From Trileptium ribeirensis (Eukaryota > Nematoda > Enoplea > Enoplida > Thoracostomopsidae), in the NCBI GenBank assembly GCA_030248225.1, contig JASANE010020037.1:1-64000 (forward strand): 64,000 nt of DNA. The letters run 5' to 3'. Position numbers and translations under genes: made by a program. Under the pieces are notes generated by a model. The model made no database searches, was not told where the DNA came from, and worked only from the letters and a program-made list of their open reading frames with translations. Of this stretch, positions 12,700 through 24,348 are shown piece by piece (positions within the stretch are counted from its first letter, which is position 1; the number at the start of each line of letters is the position of its first letter).

Positions 12700-13790
12700 T
12701 TACAGTAAAATTGATTAAACCGTACCAAACACACTCATTGCAACTAATATTACAAAGCATATAAATGGGAAAATCGTCAAAAAAGATGATTTAACACTAG
12801 AAACAGGACAAACTGTTGATTTATGAATACGCTAGACCTAGATCTAGAATACGCTACACCGAGATCGCTAGTACACATCAAGATAAACATTTTGAGGCAT
12901 CAGTGAAACAGGTCCGACCATCCGATGCTCAGTTATAACGATTGAAACCTACATCGTCAATTATTTGCACAAGCTATGTGATTTTAATTAAATGATACAA
13001 GGCCCTGCTACCTACGGTAGTTGGAATTCGGTTTTCGGCAAGTTTACCCTCAAACTGTTAGAATTAAGCAGCCAGTTAGTTCATTCATTAACTCCTGCAA
13101 CATAACAATTCTAGCAGTAATTATCGGTGATATGGGCATAAATTTGTATATCATCAGCGTAATACTGGAAATGGAACCCATGGTTTATGACACTAACATT
13201 CAGGGATGTAGTACATGCTAAACAGGAGCGGTCCAAAGACGCTTCCTTGCGACACACCACAAAGTAAATTCATCACCTTATCACAGCTGTTAGCTGCTCG
13301 GAGAAAATATATACAATCGCACATATAGGAGCGGAACCATGCTAGCGAGCCACGCTAGGGGTTCATGTGCCGTAGTCTGGCCAGTAGGAGCTATGATAGA
13401 CAGAATCAGAAGCTCCAGTAATATCTAAGAAATTATATATTGAATGTACTTTTTTGCAAAGCTGGCACGAATATCGCTACAAATTTTCAACATCTCTGTC
13501 TCAGTGGAATAACCTTTTCGATACGCCGACTCCGTATCAGGAACAATGCAGTTGCTTATAAATGATTCATTTGCCAATATGCCACCGCTTTTCAATCAGT
13601 TTAGACAAATATGATAAACTGGAAACAAGTCTAAAGCTATCGGATGAGTACGGATCTGCATTCTGCAATTTAAGCAGCGGCTGAACAACCGTAATTTTTT
13701 CGGTAGGTGCTGCTATAGCTTGAAGCTTGGAAGCATTAACAAGGTCTCTGTGCAATGGTGACAGTTTCTCAAATTGTTTGTGGCAATATT
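12700..13790 (-). pseudogene. Decayed LINE reverse transcriptase (minus strand)
   Basis: The minus strand read from 13,760 to about 13,050 gives in order: PLLKLQNADPYSSDSFRLVS with LSYLSKLIEK, then LCKKVHSIYNFLDITGA, a degraded SV-DRSC block, and finally YYADDIQIYAHI near 13,150. These correspond to the RT fingers and palm motifs, including the YADD catalytic site, of a non-LTR retrotransposon. Stops and frameshifts are frequent, so it is inactive. It differs from the 3.0-kb copy in sequence, so at least two LINE lineages are present. Confidence 0.75.
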
Positions 13791-14219
13791 AGAAGGAATT
13801 TAATCTATTTCACAAGTATTGCAATTTGAATCCTATTAGTCAGATATGTTACTGTATCGTCAGTCACCGGGCGCAGATGGCGGTATGAGTTGACCTATAC
13901 AATGCATTAATCACCGTTTGTAAAAAAGAATTGTGGCTCATTTATTGTAAAAAACATATCGCTTATGAGCTACCACCGCCTCAATCGCAAGCCATGGGTA
14001 AATATTAGATAATAACAAAAATTGCTCATCAACCACTCTTGCGGCATGTGAATGCTTATGTGCGAAAAAGAAGTTCTTCAGGTAAAACCTGGTATTTGGT
14101 GACGAGTGTTAATATGCACGCGTGTGACGTGCAGCATAGGTGTGACCCGTGACCCGCACTGACCCTCACCAAAACATGATTTTACAGATCTGCGACTCTC
14201 AACCCGTGGATCCATTTTC

Positions 14220-14720
14220 ATCCTGGACAGCGGATATGTTTTTGCGACTATGAATACGATGGTTTGTTTATATACAGTATATCACGAATATGTCATGCCT
14301 TTTCAGTGTTTTCAATGGGTTTAGGGTCGATGAATCTGATTTCCAAAATATAGTCTTCAGTCGTTTGGTTACTATGTATAGCGTGCAGCGTATCAAGAGT
14401 GGTCTTTATAGAATTCTTCTTACGCTTAATACGACGGTTTGGTTATTTATTGTCCAGCGCGAATAATTTCGAGAATATATACATATAGTGTGCCTTCAAG
14501 TGTTTGATTATATACTGCTTTAGATAGGTCTGTATATTTTTTCCGGTACGTTGAATGAAATGGTATGACCGTGCAAAATGCAACATGACTGTGTCATACT
14601 TTTTCAGCGGTTTTCAATGGGTCTCAATGGGCGAATCCGATTAACTGAAAGAATTACGTCTGTCGTCCCTTATTAGGTTACGCGTTGTTTTCTGTGCCTT
14701 CCAATAAACATCTATAAGGT
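14220..14720. repeat. Two diverged tandem units of about 300 bp
   Basis: The block tcatgccttttcagtgtttt with tcaatgggt and cgatgaatctgatt (from 14,296) recurs about 298 bp later as tcatactttttcagcggttt with tcaatgggt and gaatccgatt (from 14,594). Each is followed by a gtcttcagtcgt or gtctgtcgtc word and a ggtta. Only two units are seen, and no coding function. Confidence 0.5.
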
Positions 14721-14854
14721 TTGCGTTATGTAGAATATGTGGTGTTTCTTAAGTCTCATATTAAACAGCATTATAGGGTTTTAAGGTGGTATTTACATCA
14801 AACACAAAACCACAGATGATTATATATAATGCATTGGTGTCGAAGTGACCTGGG

Positions 14855-15370
14855 CTTAGCGGGGGGGGGAGGGTACATACTCGACGGTGTGGGAGGGAGG
14901 GGCAGGTTTCCGGGAAGTAGGCCAGGCATGGGTAATTTTTGAAATTATTAGGAACTCAAACACTTACCTAATTTTGCTAACATTTTGCACAGTTCTTGCC
15001 AATTTGCGATAAATTTTTCTTAATTTCCGATATTTTTTGCCAATCTTATCCCAATTTTTGCTAGCTTTGACCCTATTTTGCCGATTTTGCTAAAATTTTA
15101 AGTCCACTTCTTCAGCCTGAGAGAGAGAGAGGAGGGTGCAAAACCTATAGAAAAGGCAGATAAACCCCTATCGACACCTATGACATGACAACTACACAGA
15201 CAAAATTACGCTCGATCCATTTCACCCTTTCTTGTTAGATACTACTACATCATACATGCTGAAGCAGGGCCTCATGCGGCGCTACCTCCCCTGGGGCCTC
15301 AGACCCCCTCCAAAGCCCTGGTCTACCTCATACATCATACATGGACCGGAGGCCAAAGGGAGGTAGCCGG
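14855..15370. repeat. Dispersed repeat of the TTTTGCCAATTTT family, copy 3 (long)
   Basis: A G-rich edge (gcgggggggggagggtacat) is followed by about 180 bp rich in ttttgccaat, ttttgctag and ttttgccgatttt words. The far edge, tcatacatgctgaagcaggg to tcatacatgg, matches in reverse the 1,330-1,400 end of copy 1. It is the most complete copy in this orientation. Confidence 0.5.
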
Positions 15371-17321
15371 GTTTACAAGGACTGTCCGGTATTTCATAAC
15401 ATTTGCTTTGCATTTGCCGCGTCCTTACTTGTAGTCACAAAATATTAATTTTTGTAGGTACTTATTAAATTTTCATTTGTAGCAATGTATTTTGATCGCT
15501 CAGAAAATACAGGTATCGACGTTATGGTAAGTTGAATTTTAACCTTTTCATGCCGAGCACTGCCAACTGGCCATACCAACATCGCATGTTATCAATAGCC
15601 AGGTTATTAATCAATTATTTTTAATCAATTAATTTTAATTGCGGCAGCCACCAATCAATTTTTCATAAATACACACTTGGAGAATACAACATATTTACAT
15701 ATATAGTCATCACAGACCATATTGCATAGTTTAATTGGTAATAGTGAACTAGCAGAAACATAATAGAGCCTAAAAAATTGACAGAACATATGGTTCGGTT
15801 TTTATAGATAGATCTTAACCTCTGGCTTGGCTCTTCATCCCTTACTGCAGGCTCAGCTCGGCTCGGTTCTAGAAACGAGCTAAGCTAAGCCGAATCATGG
15901 GCATAAATTTTCACCTCTGTGACGTAACGATTTATATATTGTGAATGAGACTTTTATGCAAATAGTATCAATCCGCAATAAGGGACAGTTTGTAATAACG
16001 AAATTGTATCATTTGGTCTAAAATTTTAAGATTGCACGGGTTTGTTTCCTTGTTCGAGAGTTCCTCAAACGATAAACGATATTGCATCCAAACACAACTG
16101 ATTTAATGTTGCATGCGCGGTAAATAACTCCATCTAAATTGGTTCACGTATATATAGCCAATTTATCTTCGTTAGCAGCCAAATACGGGATAATTTTGCC
16201 TGAAGCACAATGTTGTTCAAATGCTGCTGCCGCATAGATGGATAGCACAGATATGTATGCATATAATTATAACTGGAGACGCATGACCTCAAACCCATTG
16301 TGGGGAAAAATTTAGCTAAATGGCTATCGTGAGAGTTGCAAAAAACATGGCTTATTACAAACTATATATATTGATATAAATTATATAAATTTTCTAGCTA
16401 TGTAATAATTTACTAATTTTTATTAAGACACGGAGATCTTGTTTTATAATTTTGAATATTTACAGGGGCCTAGCAAACTCTCCAAAATAAGGGGAGTGTG
16501 GGGAAGTGGGGAGATAGATCGTTCGCATTCACTTTGTTATAGCCCCATCGGTTAATTTTTTTACGTGCACAGTGCGAATTTCATATACGCTCCTTTTGCT
16601 ACATTTTACTTTTAGTTTGTAGCTACCCTTATACATAACTAGATTTTATGATTGTTCTTAGATTCCAATTAGAAAATATTGATTATCTATTTTAAACATG
16701 GTTGTGCAGTTTACTAAGTCTATTGACGTAATATTTTACAATTTACAGATTTTGTATATGTTGTCATGCTCATCAAGATGTCAGAAATACTCTGTTGTGA
16801 ATTGCAAGTCATAAAAGTTGCGAGACGCTATTTCGTGTACTGGCAAAATGGTTACCATGAAGGGTGTTAACTATTTAATGCATTAATATTGTTTACTTTA
16901 CCGGCGCCTTCGAGCATATTGACGCTAATGCAGAGTTTTCTAAGAAGCGCAGATAAGAATGTTACGTTCTTTGTAGTGATTTCTTATTAGGGAGACAGCT
17001 ATTTAATCATTGGCGTACTATATTTGTGTTTTGGATTCTGTGTTAGTGAGGGAAACGAGCGAAGCGAAGATATCTTAGCTGTGACTGGTGAAATTTGACA
17101 ACGTCCGTTACTGAATTTTTAATGTCACACGCATAACTCAACTTTGGCTAGGCGGATTGATACGCTGCTGCTGTTAATATACAACTATCTAGATATTGTT
17201 ATAAATGTATAAATTATATATATTAAGGCTAAAATTAAATATATTCTTATATTCTTTAAATAATACTAAATGCTCGAAATAATACTTTAAATAATAATAT
17301 CTGCACAATATTATTTAATAC
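15371..17321. other. Unassigned sequence with a GAGCC-rich motif
   Basis: A short stretch at 15,848-15,898 carries repeated gagct/ctcggctcgg words in both orientations, resembling segments at 47.75-48.14 and 62.26-62.39 kb. Otherwise AT-rich and without recognisable exons. Confidence 0.35.
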
Positions 17322-17759
17322 CAAAAACGCATTAAGAAAGAGTATTTAATGACACTTCCCTGCTCTCTAATCTAAACCCGTGTTGGATGACACGGACGTT
17401 TTCGGCTTGACTCCCTCATTTCTGGGGGGTCGTCATGCTCACACCCCTTCATTTTCTGGGAGGGGGGTAGGTCGGACGCGCCAGTTTTGAGGGGGCGGTT
17501 TATAAACATCTACCGGGTCAACCGTCCCCCTCAAAGCTGGAGGGATTGAACTTCTTCCCCCTTCCCCACAAAATGAAGGCGTTCGAGCAACCCCCGCCAC
17601 AAAACGCGGGGGATCGGAGTCTGTGCATGATAACCCCCATAGAAGTGACGGAGGTTAGGCCAAAAACGTAGGGGGTTAGGCCGAAAACGCCAATGTCATC
17701 CAACACGGGTTTACATTACAGCGCAGGGAAGTGTCATATTGTTCACTAATGCACTCTTG
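17322..17759. mobile_element. MITE family A, copy 1
   Basis: The element opens caaaaacgcatta and closes ctaatgcactcttg. Inside each end the words gacacttccctgc and aacccgtgttggatgacac are inverted copies of each other, so the arms exceed 80 bp. The centre is a G/C-rich set of small inverted blocks. The flanking 7-mers ttaatac and ataatgc agree at 5 of 7 positions, in line with the 7-bp duplications of the two better copies at 22.1 and 61.96 kb. Non-coding. Confidence 0.75.
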
Positions 17760-18286
17760 ATAATGCTAAACGAGAACCATTTCTTGTTTATGTTCTTGTT
17801 ACGGCAGCCCGTCTTTGGTTAGGTGTGTCTTTGTGTCCATTTAAAGGGCTGTTTGTTATTACGTATGGGCTAAATTATATACTAGTTTAATTTTAACTCG
17901 CTTATAGTCTTTTCTGTTTGTCACTGGATCGTCTGCTATTTATTACGGCACTTAACAAAGGCACAAATCCAATTGGAGGGCGGGAGAATTGTAGCCCCCA
18001 CGTTTCAAACTGGGAGATATCACTTTTTACCTCGCCAAAATACCAGATAGCTGTAAAAAATATCGACCTATCAACCCCGTTTTCTAACTAGATTAATCCC
18101 CCATGTTATTTTTGTGTTTGCGCCACTGGTACTTCACGATTTTATTTTCATATAATTTTAAATAAGATAACTTAAAGTTCACAAACGTAAATGGTCACTG
18201 TAAAAATGTTTCTTATCTGACATAGCACTAAATGCTCTTTTACAGCCAGTTTAGCTTCAGCCTTCATTTGTCTTACTGAAACTTAG

Positions 18287-18777
18287 GGTCTTTCCTAGAA
18301 TCCATCCAGTCGAAATTTGGTCAGTTTTAAAGATACAGCGGAAATGTTGGAACCATTCGACTCCGTTCGCCGCTTCCGAAATTATCCATTTTGGCAATAT
18401 TTATAAATTTTTTCGATTTCCGGATTCCGAATGATTCCCTTGGTACTCAGAAATTTCGAAAAACATTTTCTCAATAAATACATAATTTTATATACCATTC
18501 GAACCAGTTTTACAATCTAAAACTAGTGGTGTAAAATCAGCTCAATCGGTTCACAGGTTAACGAGTTAGGCTAAAGTTATGTTAGGCTCAAGATTTCACA
18601 TAAACGGCAATAGCTCCTTCGGGATGTTGGAAACCCAACAAATCGAAAACATTACCATAAATGTAAATGGGCATTTTCGAAACCGGCTAGTCGGGCCGAG
18701 TCGAATGGTATCAAAATTTCTTCTGTACCTTCAACATTGGCCAATTTCGGTGTTCAGGGAAGATTCTAGGAAAGACC
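18287..18777. mobile_element. Foldback/TIR element related to the 10.5-kb element
   Basis: The ends gggtctttcctagaatc (18,287) and gattctaggaaagacct (ending 18,778) are inverted repeats. Nested inside are ccattcgactc and gagtcgaatgg, again inverted. Internal words (ttggtactca, ataccatt, ggttcacaggtta) parallel the 10.5-kb element. An open frame at 18,579-18,848 runs out of the element and shows no domain, so it is not called a gene. Confidence 0.6.
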
Positions 18778-18778
18778 T

Positions 18779-21198
18779 GCAATATACTTCTGTGAAATTA
18801 AGGTACGTGCAAGATTTTTTCAAACACAGAACGAATGAGGGATCCTAAATAGAATTCAGTTTTGTAATAGTATAATTATTTTCGTGGCGGAATAATTTTT
18901 GAATGCTGACATATACCTGCTGCCTCACAACAGGATTTCAAAAAATCTAGATTGTTATTGCAGTATTTCGTTTTTTTTGACCAACTTCGTTTGCAGCAAA
19001 ATAATTCTTACTAATTGTCGGTTACACAATAAACGAATGATGCTGGTCGCGTTATTACGTCGAATTGCATCGCATTGTGCATGTATATAATAAACGAGTT
19101 TGCAGGAAACTAAAGCTTGTTTTCTAAATATCTCAGGAAAGAATATATTCTCATGAGTTTTCTCGATTATTATATACACCTATTGGCTGGATGTGGCCTT
19201 ATTTGGATTTAATCCATGCATTCCTTCCATGGCCTCTTCAATTTTGTGACTGATGGAAAATACATATTCAGTTATATCTCGAAACACAGGTTTCATTTGA
19301 AAAACTCTTCTGTGTCTTTTATGTTCGCCCCAGTAAACTTTTTTGTCAAACTTGTAAATAAATGTACATGGAAACAAAATTTTGTATCAAATTACCTATT
19401 TTAAGCCTTTATTTATCACATTTTAGTTGTTTATTGGCCAAAAATTTTCCGCGGGGTTTGGGCGCGGGAGGGGAACGGTTGATACGGAGCGCCTCAGGGG
19501 AGGGACATGTGCAGAGCCGCAAGGGGAGAGGGTTAAAATACCTCCGCATCAGTGTGCCCCCGATAGGCGTCCCAGCTTCGAGGGAATAATAGTCCACTTT
19601 CCCCTGTCCCTATGAGCATTTAATACATATTCTATACGTGATACATGTGTTCAGTGATGGCATGCGTACACAGTCGACTATTTACTGTTTACAGGTAACA
19701 ACGAAACAGAAGATTTTAAGGCCTAGCTATGTAATATATTAAACACCACAAGACCTGGAATGGAAGTATATCTGGACCATCGATGTCGCACCGTAGCCTT
19801 AAATATAGCCAAAAGTATTAAAAGGCACAACTTGGGGACAAAGTAGCATTACGAGTTATCCTTCTTCTTCCTATAAAAAGGTGTGGGATACAAAATTGTG
19901 TATTTTCTCGAATTTTCTGCACCAAATGCGAAACGTTAGCTGGATTTTAGGTGTACGCCGTCATTTTAGACCATCCTTTGCTTGTAAAAAACGTTAAATA
20001 AAAGTTAACAAATTTATAGGGTTTGTCATTAATTCTATATATATTATATACTGCCGACTACTCCAGTCTTTCAACGAATATTACAGTTGCAGAATTTTTA
20101 GGTAGCTGCTAAGCTTTAGGGTAGTTATGAAGTAATCAACGTTGAAATATTGAAAAGCCAAGCGATCGAACAGAAATACGTTATACAAGAAATGTACCGA
20201 AATATCAACATTCGTAATGTAAAGATTCAGAAATAAAATATATACTACCTGCTACAGTCATCATGCGTTGAGAAGCAAGATGTAAACTTTTTGCCTAAAA
20301 CCGTTATATAACATTATTGAAAAAGTTAATAGTGAGGGCATTTGAAATTTTTCCTGTTGTCTATTAACAACTTTTAGAAAATTAAATCGGATAACAAAGG
20401 CATGAACACAAAGCAATAGGCCAATAATATATACGTATTATAGTTTTCAGTTTTTGATTTACGTAACTTTTATTTTAGCCAGAATCAGTACTAACCACAA
20501 TGTTTGGCTTCAATGTAAATGGAACACAGGGCACCAAGTTTCGGATCGGTGGTGCGCTACTCTCTGAGCGTTATATATTACAGCTATTGCTTGGATAAGG
20601 ATCATTCAAAAACGAGTCAACTGCCATATTCATACGTATATAGGCCCATATCGGAACATATTGTTTGCTTTGTAAGCCATAGAGAGCTTGTGTTTTAATT
20701 AATACTCTGTCACTAGCTATTGTAGTGAAAAAAATATAGGCGAGATGATATGCAAAATGATTTTTGCTCGGAAAACAGTTGGTTTGATTTTTATATTGCG
20801 TGCGCATTTGTAGAAAGGTCCTCTTGTTCATGCATGCTCATAGTAGGGACAGGGGGATTAACCTCCTGATGCTCGGACCCCCTTTCAGGGTTTCACCGTT
20901 CACTGCGTGGGAGATAGCCAGATACCACCCTCCTCTTCGCCCTCCCCCAGGTCCCCTGGGACTTCGTACCTCGCCCATGTATTCTATTGTTCGTCACCAC
21001 TTATACTAAACAGTTTTCCAAAGCAAGGTTCTTTATGAAACAGCAAAGCAGAATTAATTGTCCGATATCCTAATGCTAGATGAACATAACTCTATATTTT
21101 TTGTATTATTTATGTAATCATGTATTCAAGCAAAATTCTCTACAATGCACATCCTCAGCAATACTGTGTATTTTGTATTATACATTTATCTATTTCAG
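18779..21198. other. Unassigned sequence
   Basis: A GC-rich patch at about 19,440-19,605 (ggcgcgggaggggaacgg to cgtcccagcttcgaggg) and another at 20,860-20,990 (ctcctgatgctcggacccc) resemble the GC-rich ends of the dispersed TTTTGCC repeats, truncated. No exon recognised. Confidence 0.4.
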
Positions 21199-21282
21199 AA
21201 TCGGGTGGCGAACAACATAGCAGCGTTGACCATCAATATGGATGCCACGACGGATATTGATATTGCAGATCGTATAAGTCAG
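21199..21282 (+). CDS. Candidate upstream exon of the ZCCHC24-like gene
   Basis: The acceptor tatttcag is followed by 84 bases open in phase 0 and then a donor CAG|gtcagt. The 28 residues read NRVANNIAALTINMDATTDI followed by DIADRISQ. They are hydrophilic, with balanced composition unlike the surrounding AT-rich shadow frames. I recognise no domain. Its boundaries are phase 0 on both sides, the same as every recognised exon of the zinc-finger gene starting at 29.0 kb on the same strand. That makes it a plausible 5' exon of that gene, separated by a 7.8-kb intron. Linkage is inferred: no motif ties it to the family, and the first coding exon has not been found. Confidence 0.45.
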
Positions 21283-22107
21283 GTCAGTCAAAGTGTAGAA
21301 AAGTTTATATCGTTCGATCGCCAGTGACATTTTTGTGTTGATCGAATCAAGACCATTACAATCATTGGCTGCTTCTGCTACGGTGTAGGTCATTTTGACT
21401 ATATTTTTTGCGTTTGTTATAATTTCAGAATATTTTTATGGTGGCTTAGTGCGATTTTCTCTGCAACTTTTGAAAGGTTGGCACGAGGCGGCAGATTTTT
21501 GCGCAATTCGATTTTCGTCAGCGAACAGAATGGAATGACAATCTAGAATGTTTAAGTTAAATTAAAATTTAAAAGTTTAAACATGAAAATTTGATTATTT
21601 ATGCCATAAGTGACTCCCGGTACATCGTGAGTAAAGGCTCAAATGCATCAGTAAGAATAAGTTAATATTTTTGAAATTTCCAAAAATAAAATCTATTTTA
21701 AAAATAGTCTGCTTTCATGTAACTGTTGAGCGTTTTTGGTCAAGCTGATTTTTACACTATTCTATTTGTCTGAACAAGCGCAGTCGAATGACTAAATTAT
21801 AAAGAAAATGAATATTCTAAAAATTTTAAAATCGTTACGTCACTGCCATTAATTCTGAAATTTCACTAAAACGATTTATAACCTTAATTTATAAATCAGT
21901 TTTTATTTCGACTAGTGTTGAGCAAGCCACTAAATATCTTGCATGCCATACATTTTTCGAAATATTAAATACAAATTATATAATGCTATTTCATTAGTAT
22001 AACTACGCTAATTTTTTAAATAGGAGCTAAAATATTGAAAATAAATTACTAAATAGAATATTTAAACGAATTATGTTTAAAAACTTAAAATTTAAGCATA
22101 ATGTTAC

Positions 22108-22422
22108 CAAGAGTGCATTAGGGAAGAGGACGACACTTCCCTGCACTCACATGTTAGCCCGTGTTTGATGATACGGGCATTTTTGGCCTAACCTCCTCCC
22201 CAGTTTCTGGGGGGAGGTCGGACCCCCAGTTTTCAGTTTGTTTGGAGAATAGGTCGGACACCCCCAATTTCTGTGGGGTCGGTTTATAGGCAGCTGCTTA
22301 TAAACCGACCCTCCCTCCCCAGCAATTGGGGAGGTGGGGTAAGGCCGAAAGGGCCGTATCATCACACATGGGGTAACATGTGAGTGCAGGGAAGTGTCAT
22401 ACTCTCCCCTAATGCACTCTTG
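22108..22422. mobile_element. MITE family A, copy 2 with perfect 7-bp TSD
   Basis: The termini caagagtgcattaggg and ccctaatgcactcttg are perfect inverted repeats. The arms continue with cgacacttccctgcactcac and atgttagcccgtgtttgatg, mirrored at the other end. The flanking sequence atgttac occurs at 22,101-22,107 and again at 22,423-22,429, a perfect 7-bp target-site duplication. The centre is GC-rich (cccccagtttt, ggtcggacccc) and non-coding. Confidence 0.85.
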
Positions 22423-22989
22423 ATGTTACTAATACACTGCAGTTTTTAGCTTTGTCTGTGATAGAAATAGTAAAATTACATAATAATGCTTAAATCTCAG
22501 TTTCCAATAATAAAGCCTAATATTAGGTATCCAATTATGCCAAAACATTTTGATACATTCTGATATAAGCATAATTATCACGCTACAAATAAAGCATAAT
22601 TACGCTAGATTTTTATTAAGCGTAAAAGGCAATACTAAATAACCATTTTCCGTGCACATCTAAGACTTAGGCTAAGACTTAGGCTCGGGCGGGTATCCTG
22701 GCAAAGATCCGTATTTGCAATGGTAAGTTAGATAAAGCAAATTGCACACCTGAAATGTTCTGCAATCTTGCTTAATATATAATTATATGTGCTTGTGGTT
22801 CCACCGTGGCACTTGCGCAGTTGGAATGTGGTTTTGTGTCGTAGGTACTGTAAGAAAGTAAATTATATCTTTGGTGCCATAACATTGCTTGGGCTGCGGA
22901 ATCTTGGGAAGCTACGTATCAGGACTGTAGGTGGACCAACTATTCATAAAGCACAATGTAAATATTACGTAATACAACAACCACTACCA

Positions 22990-23880
22990 GATATGGCAAA
23001 TCGCTGGTTGGAATAACATTTATAAATTACCAGCTACTTCAAGCGTTGCATGGTATAGTGGTTATCACGACTACTGAGCATCCGTAAGGAGCTTTTGTCC
23101 AATCCCCGGTGGTCCCATACATTAGCTTGAGCGGGATTTAACTATTAAAATACAACTTATATTTGGTGAGACAGACATGATTGCCTGGCAGACCACTATA
23201 TATGAACAATAATGAGCCTAAAAAGTGACCGATAGCAGCGCGGGTTGCGTAGAAATGACTTAAAACAATAACAGCTGCTAAAGAAACGCCAATCCGCTGG
23301 TTAGAATAAAATCATACATTTCCAATCGCTTAAATCGAGTCAATGGTGTAGTAGTTAACAAGGGCGTAGCCAGGAATTTTGAAAAGGGGGGGGGGGTCGC
23401 GGCCCACAGTTGGTGCCTAAAAGGGCTGGTCCGGGGTTTCCCCCTCAAAAAGTAGCTGTTGCGCTCAGAAATATGAAAGCGGTTTCCAGAATTGGTATTT
23501 TAAGTACGCCATAAACAAGTAAAAATGCAACTGTTGCCAAAATAGCGAATTTTATTACAAAAACGTGAAGTTTGGTGTCAAAAAAACACTAGAAAATAAT
23601 TGTTTTCTAGTACGAGATTGGCTAGTTTTAGAACAATTTTCGAAATGATTTTCAACCGGAGTCACTCAAAAAACTTTTGTTTGGAGTTGTACCAGAAGGG
23701 GGGGGGGGTCGCGCCCCCGCAACCACCGCCCCTGGCTACGCCCTTGGTAGTTAGTATTGATAACTCTGCTGCGCATAAGGAAAGCCCGGTGTTCGGTTCC
23801 CAGTAAATCTATGCTTTAGATTGAGCGGTATTTATCAAATAAAAGAAATATAACTTATACATAGACTCGGCTTTAACTTA
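22990..23880 (+). repeat. Two tandem copies of a tRNA-like (SINE-like) unit of ~290 bp
   Basis: Unit 1 carries gcatggtatagtggttatca at 23,049, which resembles a tRNA A box. It is followed by tccaatccccggtggtccca, which resembles a B box and 3' stem, and by a ttgagcgg..ttta tail. Unit 2 repeats the order: cgctggttagaataa, then caatggtgtagtagtta interrupted by a MITE, then tattgataactctgctgcgc, gttcggttcccagtaaa and ttgagcggtattta. The unit also includes a 5' cgctggtt(a/g)gaataa block. It is unlikely to be a working tRNA because the stems are imperfect. A tRNA-derived SINE or tRNA pseudogene pair is the likely identity. Confidence 0.5.
23359..23746. mobile_element. MITE family B, copy 1 (hAT-like, TIR CAAGGGCGTAGCCAGG)
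   Basis: The element opens caagggcgtagccagg and closes cctggctacgcccttg, an exact 16-bp TIR. The flanks gtagttaa (23,351-23,358) and gtagttag (23,747-23,754) match at 7 of 8 positions, an 8-bp duplication as produced by hAT transposases. Runs of G with tcgcg follow each TIR. It is inserted inside the second tRNA-like unit. The copy at 59.85 kb is in the opposite orientation. Confidence 0.85.
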
Positions 23881-24025
23881 GTGATCCGATGAAATTGGTT
23901 TACGCTGTTTTATCTGTGCGATACATTTGTCTTCAAACCGTGGTCAACTGCGCGAGAATTGTTTTTACTGTTCTTATCTCTCTTATTAAAACTGGATTAA
24001 CTTTTCTAATGAATGTGGCTACACC

Positions 24026-24348
24026 CATAGGCGTAGCGTGACTTCCAAAAGTGGGGGGGGGGCACGGGTGATACATATCAGGGGCTAACCCGTCAACCGC
24101 GGGAATTTTAAAGTAGCTGAATGTTAAATGTAGCAAGAAAAATAAATATACCCTAATTAAAAAGCATTCTTCGATGGCTTTTCTGCGAGAAAATATTAAC
24201 CATATTTTCAATGTTTCCGATCTTATGAAAATTCTCGGTAGCACGCGATGCAATGTTGATTTCACGTCTGGAATTCGGTCTGGTGGATGTGGTTTTTTTC
24301 AAATGTCTGAAAAAAGTGGGGGCACGGGCCCCTGGCGCTACGCCACTG
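24026..24348. mobile_element. hAT-like MITE with perfect 8-bp TSD
   Basis: The TIRs cataggcgtagcg and cgctacgccactg flank a G-run and a non-coding interior. The direct repeat gctacacc lies at 24,018-24,025 and 24,349-24,356, an exact 8-bp target-site duplication. The TIR resembles family B in its GGCGTAGC core, but the interior is different. Confidence 0.85.
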
